A program made the translations under genes and the position numbers. The notes below the pieces were generated by a model. It was given only the letters and a program-made list of their open reading frames with translations, made no database searches and was not told where the DNA came from. Below, one piece after another: positions 59,228 through 64,000 of a stretch of 64,000 bases of DNA (positions within the stretch are counted from its first letter, which is position 1; every line of letters begins with the position of its first letter). The stretch is from Flavobacterium orientale. GTDB lineage: Bacteria; Bacteroidota; Bacteroidia; Flavobacteriales; Flavobacteriaceae. The stretch is taken from contig NZ_BMFG01000006.1 in the NCBI RefSeq assembly GCF_014638005.1, positions 151,060 through 215,059 on the forward strand, in the 5' to 3' direction.

Positions 59228-60550
59228 ATGGCAACTTTAAAATATTTCATCAAAGGAAATAGTAATATTTCTACAATTTATTTAAGACTGGTGCAAGGTC
59301 GTAATGTGGATTTAAAAAAATCAACTTCTTTATTGATTAATTCTAATTACTGGAATAATAAAAAAGGAGAAATTCGACAAATTGCGGAATTTGAAAATAA
59401 ATTAAACTTAAAAAATGATTTAAACGATCTTTCGAACCACGTTTTAAATTCTTTCAACAATTGTTATGCAAATGGAGTTTTAATAAATTCTGAATGGTTA
59501 AATGATACTATAAAATCGTTTTTTAATCAAAGTGAAGATGTTGATTTTAACTATTTTGTTGATTATGCTGAATACTTTCATACAAACTTAAAAAACAAAG
59601 TCCAAAAAACTGGGGTTACTGGGGTTACTATTGCAACCGAAAAAAAGTACAGAACGATCATAAATAAAGTAAAGGATTTTGAAAAGTACAAAAAGAAAAA
59701 AGTAAAACTTATTGATATAGGTTTAAAATTTCATAAAGATTTCATTCATTTTTTACATGATGTTCAACAATTAAATTTTAACACTACTGGAAAATATTTA
59801 GTTTTTGTTAAAACTATTTGTTTAGATGCAAAAAAGTACGGATTAAAAATAAATCCAGATATTGAGAAAGAAGACTTTAGGCCAACAAAGGAAAAAGTAT
59901 CTTTTATCACTTTGAATGAAGATGAAATTCAAACTATTTTCAATCATGATTTTAAAAAAACACCTTATTTAGAAAATGCTAGAAACTGGTTAATAATTGG
60001 AGTTTGGACTGGGGCACGTGTTAGTGATTTATTGAAGTTTACAAAAAAGAATGTTTCAAATGGATTTATTGAATACACCGCAATAAAAACCAATCAAAAA
60101 ATAGTTTTACCATTACACCCACAAGTAAAGGAAATACTTGAAAGATTGAATGGAGAATTTCCAAAACAAATTTCAAACCAGAAGTTTAATGATTATATTA
60201 AATTAGTTTGTCAAGATGCAAAAATTGAGAATGTTGTACTAGGTGCAAAACAAACCAAAATTAAAGAGAAAGTTTGGAGAAAAACAAAAGGAGAATTTAA
60301 AAAATATGAATTAGTAAGTACTCACATTTGTAGAAGATCATTTGCGACTAATCACTATGGAAAACTACCTACACCGGTAATAATGGCCGTTACCGGGCAT
60401 ACAACGGAGGCACAATTTTTAAAATATGTGGGGAAAACTGCTAAAGATAATGCGGATGTTTTAAACGATTTTTGGCAAGTCCAGGACAAATTAAAAAATC
60501 AAAAGGCACCAGTAATGGAGGTAATTTTAAATGATGTTGTAAATAATTAA
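59228..60550 (+). CDS. Tyrosine recombinase / integrase
   Basis: 440 residues. N-terminal arm-binding domain (about 1-100), SAM-like core-binding domain (about 105-215), and catalytic domain (about 225-420). Catalytic residues are visible: Arg264 in GARVSDLL, the Lys region IKTNQK, His366 and Arg369 in HICRRSFATN, His391 in TGHTTEAQF, Tyr400 in FLKYVG. It is the integrase of the element that begins at the adjacent att fragment. The length and domain order are typical of Bacteroidota integrases with tRNA targets. Confidence 0.95.
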   Translation: MATLKYFIKGNSNISTIYLRLVQGRNVDLKKSTSLLINSNYWNNKKGEIRQIAEFENKLNLKNDLNDLSNHVLNSFNNCYANGVLINSEWLNDTIKSFFNQSEDVDFNYFVDYAEYFHTNLKNKVQKTGVTGVTIATEKKYRTIINKVKDFEKYKKKKVKLIDIGLKFHKDFIHFLHDVQQLNFNTTGKYLVFVKTICLDAKKYGLKINPDIEKEDFRPTKEKVSFITLNEDEIQTIFNHDFKKTPYLENARNWLIIGVWTGARVSDLLKFTKKNVSNGFIEYTAIKTNQKIVLPLHPQVKEILERLNGEFPKQISNQKFNDYIKLVCQDAKIENVVLGAKQTKIKEKVWRKTKGEFKKYELVSTHICRRSFATNHYGKLPTPVIMAVTGHTTEAQFLKYVGKTAKDNADVLNDFWQVQDKLKNQKAPVMEVILNDVVNN

Positions 60551-60561
60551 AACGATTGAAG

Positions 60562-61158
60562 ATGTCAAGTAAAGATATACAAACGAGTGATTTTGAATTA
60601 CAAAAAACTTTACAACTTATTTTTGAAATACCAGAACGTTTAAATAGAATTGATAATGTTACTAAAAGGGAATTATTAGTTGATATTGGTAAACGAATAT
60701 ATAGTATTTTAAGTACGGTTAATAATAGATTAATAGCTTGTCCACACGAAACATTTGAATATGCAGCTTCAAATACTTATCAATTATTTAACTACTATGA
60801 TCTAGAAAATTTAAAAGTATTGATTGAAAAAAGTATTGAAAATAAGATTAAAAAAGATGAATATCAAAAATTATTCTTTAGTCCAGGCCTCAAATTATTT
60901 GATTATTTGAATACTGAATTTAATAAAGAAAAGGCACCCACTACAAAATATACAATTATATTTCATTTTTTAAATAATAAAACATTGTTAGCATGTTCAA
61001 GAATAGAATATTTAAAGTTTGTAAAGGAATATTGTAACTTAAAAATAAAATTCTCTAGACTGGATTTTTTAGAATATAGAAATGAAAAGTTTATCAAAAA
61101 CGAACAAGAATTAACTTTATTGTATAACGATTTTTTAAAACTTAATACTATTGAGTAG
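60562..61158 (+). CDS. Element-encoded protein of unknown function
   Basis: 198 residues from the ATG at 60562 (MSSKDIQTSDFELQ); a TTG two codons earlier is rejected. Mostly alpha-helical, no signal peptide or membrane segment. Segments such as KRELLVDIGKRIYSILSTVN and LLACSRIEYLKFVKEYCNLK show no family I recognise. It follows the integrase gene by 11 bases and is probably in its operon. Confidence 0.65.
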   Translation: MSSKDIQTSDFELQKTLQLIFEIPERLNRIDNVTKRELLVDIGKRIYSILSTVNNRLIACPHETFEYAASNTYQLFNYYDLENLKVLIEKSIENKIKKDEYQKLFFSPGLKLFDYLNTEFNKEKAPTTKYTIIFHFLNNKTLLACSRIEYLKFVKEYCNLKIKFSRLDFLEYRNEKFIKNEQELTLLYNDFLKLNTIE

Positions 61159-61231
61159 AACTGAGTTTATTTTGAGTTTTTCATAATTGAATTTTGCTGA
61201 ATGTAATTTAAAAACTTAAAAACATTCAGTT

Positions 61232-61510
61232 ATGGAAAAAATTCAATTTATCGAAACATCTCCAAATTCTTTGGCAAATTTGATTGATGAAAAAATTAAA
61301 ATTCAATTAGAAGATTTAAAAAGAAACTTTGCACCTAAGGAGCCGGAGGAATTTTTGAGCCGGAATGAAACCGCAAAACTTTTGAAAATCTCTTTAGTTA
61401 CTTTGCACCAATGGAGTAATACTGGAATAATTAAACCTATGAAGATGGGTAATAGAACTTATTTCAGTAGAAAAGAATTGACTGAAAAAATGTATAACTC
61501 AAACAAGTAG
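61232..61510 (+). CDS. Excisionase/MerR-like helix-turn-helix protein
   Basis: 92 residues. A helix of about 30 residues precedes an HTH_17-type excisionase domain (FLSRNETAKLLKISLVTLHQ, then WSNTGIIKPMKMGNRTYFSR). Such proteins act as recombination directionality factors or small regulators. Its position just after the integrase genes fits an Xis role. Confidence 0.85.
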   Translation: MEKIQFIETSPNSLANLIDEKIKIQLEDLKRNFAPKEPEEFLSRNETAKLLKISLVTLHQWSNTGIIKPMKMGNRTYFSRKELTEKMYNSNK

Positions 61511-61515
61511 TTATC

Positions 61516-62010
61516 ATGGAAACTGGCAAAGTAAAATTTGAAAGAGCTGAATATTTCAGAATTTCAAAAAATGAAAAAGATGTAATTTTTGATTATGAAA
61601 TTACATCTTTAAAAACAACGTTTAAAAATTCATATTTCTATGATAAAATAAGAGTTGAAAAGGATAACGGTTTTCATGATCGAAGTAGAAATTTTGACTA
61701 TTGGTTATACTTTAGAAATGATACAAATTGGAAAAGATGTCGTAAAACCGGACTAGCTAAAACGAGTTTGAAGGATTTTTTTGAGGGAAATATTTCAAAA
61801 GAATTACATCTTCATGTTAAAAATTTCAAAGGGAAAAACTATGAAACTGAGCAACATTTAATTATTGTAAATCAAAGTAATGATTTTGAAAAGTTGATTA
61901 TTGATGTTTTTAAAAATTTCTACATTCATGATAAAAAGTTATTGAAAATTTTTATTGATGAACATTTTCAAAAACATTATTCAAATAAAATATTTGAAGA
62001 TCATGAATGA
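61516..62010 (+). CDS. Element-encoded protein of unknown function
   Basis: 164 residues, no membrane segment. It has lysine- and aromatic-rich patches (FDYWLYFRNDTNWKRCRKTG) and a Q/N-poor middle. No family is recognised. It lies 5 bases after the HTH gene and its stop overlaps the next start by 8 bases, so the genes are co-translated. Confidence 0.65.
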   Translation: METGKVKFERAEYFRISKNEKDVIFDYEITSLKTTFKNSYFYDKIRVEKDNGFHDRSRNFDYWLYFRNDTNWKRCRKTGLAKTSLKDFFEGNISKELHLHVKNFKGKNYETEQHLIIVNQSNDFEKLIIDVFKNFYIHDKKLLKIFIDEHFQKHYSNKIFEDHE

Positions 62011-62614
62011 AATTAAAATTGATAATAATGAAGTGAAGAATTTTCAATTTGTCTTTTCAATAAATCAAAAAATTATACTGGAGTATCTTTTGAATATAGG
62101 ATTAACAACTAAAGAAATTAATCAAAATGAAATTTGTTTAATATCTTTTATTGTAAATGTTTCAAGGTTAAACTATTGTAAATCAATTTTTATTGACAAT
62201 GAACAATATTTTTTTATCATGAATAATTTTATAATAAATAATTTGATTTTTTTTAGAATTGGTTCCCGGCAAATTGGAAATATGATTAATAAATTGGAAC
62301 GTTTAGGAATGTTGAAAAGGCATATCGAAAATAAAAATTGTAGGTATCTAAAGGTTAATGATTTTATTTTAAATGGATGGAATATTACTGATGAAAATTT
62401 CACAATCATTGATAAATTAAAAAGATTTAAAAAAAATCTATGGCAAACAATTGAAAATGATTTTGGAAATGAAAATGAATTTAAACTTTGGGTATCTTCT
62501 TTTGATGCTCAAGAAAATAGGAGCGGAACCGAAAATTTAAAAGATGTTGCAAGTAGTCTTTATAAGTATTTAGAAACTTGTAAAAGAAATAAATTAAAAG
62601 GAAGGCCTCACTAA
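62003..62614 (+). CDS. Winged-helix-like DNA-binding protein, possibly replication initiation
   Basis: 203 residues from the ATG at 62003; the longer frame from 61955 lies inside the previous gene. The middle has a helix-turn-helix/wing pattern (FRIGSRQIGNMINKLERLGM then LKRHIENKNCRYLKV). The pattern resembles plasmid/element Rep proteins, but I cannot confirm the family. The C-terminus is helical (GTENLKDVASSLYKYLETCK). It lies just upstream of the region with 23-bp repeats, which could be its binding sites. Confidence 0.6.
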   Translation: MNEIKIDNNEVKNFQFVFSINQKIILEYLLNIGLTTKEINQNEICLISFIVNVSRLNYCKSIFIDNEQYFFIMNNFIINNLIFFRIGSRQIGNMINKLERLGMLKRHIENKNCRYLKVNDFILNGWNITDENFTIIDKLKRFKKNLWQTIENDFGNENEFKLWVSSFDAQENRSGTENLKDVASSLYKYLETCKRNKLKGRPH

Positions 62615-62639
62615 ATATTAACATTAAATAAATAAAATT

Positions 62640-62888
62640 ATGAACACAAACGAAATTACAAACCTGATCAAATCAATTCAGATTAAAGAAAATGAAATTC
62701 AATTAATGAAACAACTTGCAACCGCAAAAGGATTTATTCAATATTATTTTAGTCATTTAAAAAGTAGTGCAACTAAAGAAGATGCGTTTTCTAAAGTGAA
62801 TGAATTATATCTTCAGTACTTTGGAGAAACTCGATTTAGTAACTATTTAGAGTTTAAACAAACTTTGAAGGTTATCTATTCAATGTAG
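62640..62888 (+). CDS. Small element-encoded protein of unknown function
   Basis: 82 residues, helical (IKSIQIKENEIQLMKQLATA), no signal peptide. No family is recognised. It is the last visible gene of the element operon; the non-coding repeat region begins 33 bases later. Confidence 0.55.
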   Translation: MNTNEITNLIKSIQIKENEIQLMKQLATAKGFIQYYFSHLKSSATKEDAFSKVNELYLQYFGETRFSNYLEFKQTLKVIYSM

Positions 62889-62920
62889 GTTAAAATATAG
62901 ACAACCATAGAAATTAATTA

Positions 62921-62966
62921 CTAAGGGGGTATGAAGTTTATTTCTAAGGGGGTATGAAGTTTATTT
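62921..62966. repeat. 23-bp tandem direct repeats with G-run
   Basis: Two perfect copies of a 23-bp unit (62921-62943 and 62944-62966). The unit includes GGGGGTATGAAGTTTATTT. A second, degenerate pair lies at 63187-63231. Confidence 0.85.
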
Positions 62967-62998
62967 CTACATATTAGAATATAAAATAAATAGAAGAT

Positions 62999-63033
62999 AA
63001 AAAGAGAGAGTATTTAAAATGCTCTCTCTTTTT
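62999..63033 (+). terminator. Intrinsic terminator of the element operon
   Basis: AAAAAGAGAGAG (62999-63010) pairs with CTCTCTCTTTTT (63022-63033) over 12 bp with an 11-base loop. It probably ends the integrase-to-62640 transcript. Confidence 0.75.
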
Positions 63034-63186
63034 TGTTCAAAATAGTTTTAATACTGGCAATGATTAAAACCGTTTCAAAGATAAAAAATTCCAGTCAGTA
63101 TTAAGGGGATATGGGGTAAAATCTCTACAACTTTTAAATGTTGTACATCGCTGTTTAGTCAAGATTTTACTCAGAGAATAAAAATG

Positions 63187-63231
63187 TAGGGGGGGTATGC
63201 ATTATATTTCTATGGTATAAGTTTTATTTCT
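63187..63231. repeat. Degenerate second pair of the G-run repeat
   Basis: TAGGGGGGGTATGCATTATA followed by TTTCT (63187-63211) and TATGGTATAAGTTTTATTTC followed by T (63211-63231) resemble the 23-bp unit at 62921. They sit immediately before the 59-bp array. Confidence 0.55.
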
Positions 63232-63232
63232 T

Positions 63233-64000
63233 AAGTCAATTTCATTGAGAGTGTGCCGGGTACCAATATCACAATTAGTGGCAACTATTTCGAGTCATTC
63301 TCATTCAGAATATTCCAGGAACCAATATTATAATTAGTGGCAACTATTTCGAGTCATGCTCATTCAGATCGTTCCAGGAACCAATATCACAATTAGTGGC
63401 AACTATTTCGAGTCATGCTCATTGAGAGTGTGCCGGGAACCAATATCACAATTAGTTACTACTATTTCGAGTCATGCTCATTCAGATCGTTCCAGGAACC
63501 AATATCACAATTAGTGGCAACTATTTCGAGTCATGCTCATTCAGAATATTCCAGGAACCAATATCATAATTAGTGGCAACTATTTCGAGTCATGCTCATT
63601 CAGATCGTTCCAGGAACCAATATCACAATTAGTTACAACTATTTAGAGTCATGCTCATTGAGAGTGTGCCGGGAACCAATATCACAATTAGTTACTACTA
63701 TTTAGAGTCATGCTCATTGAGAGTGTGCCGGGAACCAATATCATAATTAGTGGCAACTATTTCGAGTCATGCTCATTGAGAGTGTGCCGGGAACCGATAT
63801 CACAATTAGTGGCAACTATTTCGAGTCATGCTCATTCAGATCGTTCCAGGAACCAATATCATAATTAGTGGCAACTATTTAGAGTCATGCTCATTGAGAG
63901 TGTGCCGGGAACCAATATCACAATTAGTTACTACTATTTAGAGTCATGCTCATTGAGAGTGTGCCGGGAACCAATATCATAATTAGTGGCAACTATTTAG
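63233..64000. repeat. 59-bp tandem repeat array with higher-order organisation (continues past window)
   Basis: Thirteen complete units starting at 63233 and then every 59 bases (63292, 63351, ... 63941), with no insertion or deletion. Each unit has a constant 14-base block GAGTCATGCTCATT, a variable 14-base block with three alleles (CAGATCGTTCCAGG, GAGAGTGTGCCGGG, CAGAATATTCCAGG), a nearly constant block (AACCAATATCAcAATTAGT) and small switches (GGC or TAC; c or a). The allele pattern repeats approximately every four units (236 bp). The unit length is not a multiple of three and all frames contain stops, so it is non-coding. The first unit has a degenerate boundary. No family is known to me. 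Confidence 0.9.

Larger units (their letters stand above)
62889..63232. other. Non-coding region between the element genes and the repeat array
   Basis: 344 bases without an ORF. It holds two pairs of G-rich repeats (62921-62966 and 63187-63231), a terminator hairpin (62999-63033) and a short hairpin (TACAAC and GTTGTA, 63126-63145). Confidence 0.6.
59011..64000. mobile_element. Integrated genetic element, left part (continues past window)
   Basis: Evidence: a tRNA 3'-end att fragment, an adjacent outward-starting tyrosine recombinase, an excisionase-like HTH gene, a run of genes without recognised chromosomal function, lower GC than the left part of the window, and a sharp change from housekeeping gene order. 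The right end is outside the window, so it cannot be classed as ICE, satellite or prophage. The repeat array at 63233 may be its cargo or an accessory region. Confidence 0.65.

Noticed and set aside
63233..64000. CRISPR array
   Set aside because: The units lack unique spacers: the variable block takes only three values that recur, the unit is uniform at 59 bases, and no cas gene is in view.
63233..64000. Integron attC (59-base element) array
   Set aside because: The unit length matches the old name only by coincidence. There are no gene cassettes between units and no inverted core sites of the GTTRRRY/RYYYAAC kind in the right places; the recombinase at 59228 is a tRNA-type integrase without the IntI-specific insert.
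63233..64000. Repetitive protein-coding sequence
   Set aside because: The unit is 59 bases, so the frame shifts every repeat, and stops (TAG, TAA, TGA) occur in all frames on both strands.
1..64000. rRNA operon or insertion sequence with transposase
   Set aside because: No rRNA-like sequence and no transposase ORF with recognisable DDE or HUH motifs is present in the window.

Overview
The window is chromosomal DNA from a member of the Bacteroidota, most likely family Flavobacteriaceae and close to Flavobacterium. It is AT-rich. Several genes are preceded by the Bacteroidota promoter element TAnnTTTG. The gene content fits: GLPGLI, 2TM, DUF349, DUF5606, NlpE-META and OstA-like proteins, a fused CcoNO cbb3 oxidase, and a two-cluster gene order typical of the family (ruvX-def-DUF5606-mazG and TPR-DUF368-DUF368-aroE-DUF349). 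Identifications rest on reading motifs, not on database searches.

Layout. 1-7740: a truncated haem protein and two small membrane proteins, then a complete TolC/adaptor/RND efflux operon ending in a PII-like protein and a YgaP-type membrane protein. 7786-12817: a secreted PNGase F-like glycoamidase with NudK and a secreted protein of unknown function, then a TonB-dependent receptor. 13032-16468: a LytS/LytTR two-component system with three 2TM modules. 16465-22679: ABC exporter, CDP-alcohol phosphatidyltransferase, haem A synthase, tRNA nucleotidyltransferase and Sua5, with a GxxExxY gene wedged between the last two inside 16-bp inverted repeats. 22703-27480: a surface-polysaccharide island (three glycosyltransferases, a Kdo-kinase-like protein, a Stealth phosphotransferase). 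27532-31827: dapD, an NlpE-META lipoprotein, ruvX, def, DUF5606, mazG. 31848-34165: K+ channel, bestrophin and carbonic anhydrase in one operon. 34240-43752: Crp/Fnr regulator and the full cbb3 oxidase assembly and structural cluster (ccoI, ccoS, ccoNO, ccoQ, ccoP, ccoG, ccoH, TauE/SafE-like). 43909-48134: an EF-G paralogue and hemN. 48304-58892: DUF349, aroE, two DUF368 transporters, TPR protein, class III aminotransferase, OstA-like protein.

From about 59011 to the end lies the left part of an integrated element. It starts at a tRNA 3'-end fragment and carries a tyrosine recombinase, an excisionase-like HTH protein, a winged-helix protein and three unknown genes. It runs into a non-coding region with 23-bp G-rich repeats and then a 59-bp tandem repeat array that continues past the window.

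The two strongest new observations are these. (1) Four promoters (ccoI, ccoS-NOQP, the EF-G paralogue and hemN) each carry a palindrome of the form ATGAyNNNNATCAT at exactly the same distance (43 bases) from the last base of the -7 element, which predicts an Fnr-type low-oxygen regulon. The TolC efflux promoter has a different palindrome (GTAAC-N4-GTTAC) at the identical distance. (2) The 59-bp array has 13 units without a single indel, built from a few block variants arranged with a four-unit (236-bp) higher-order period.
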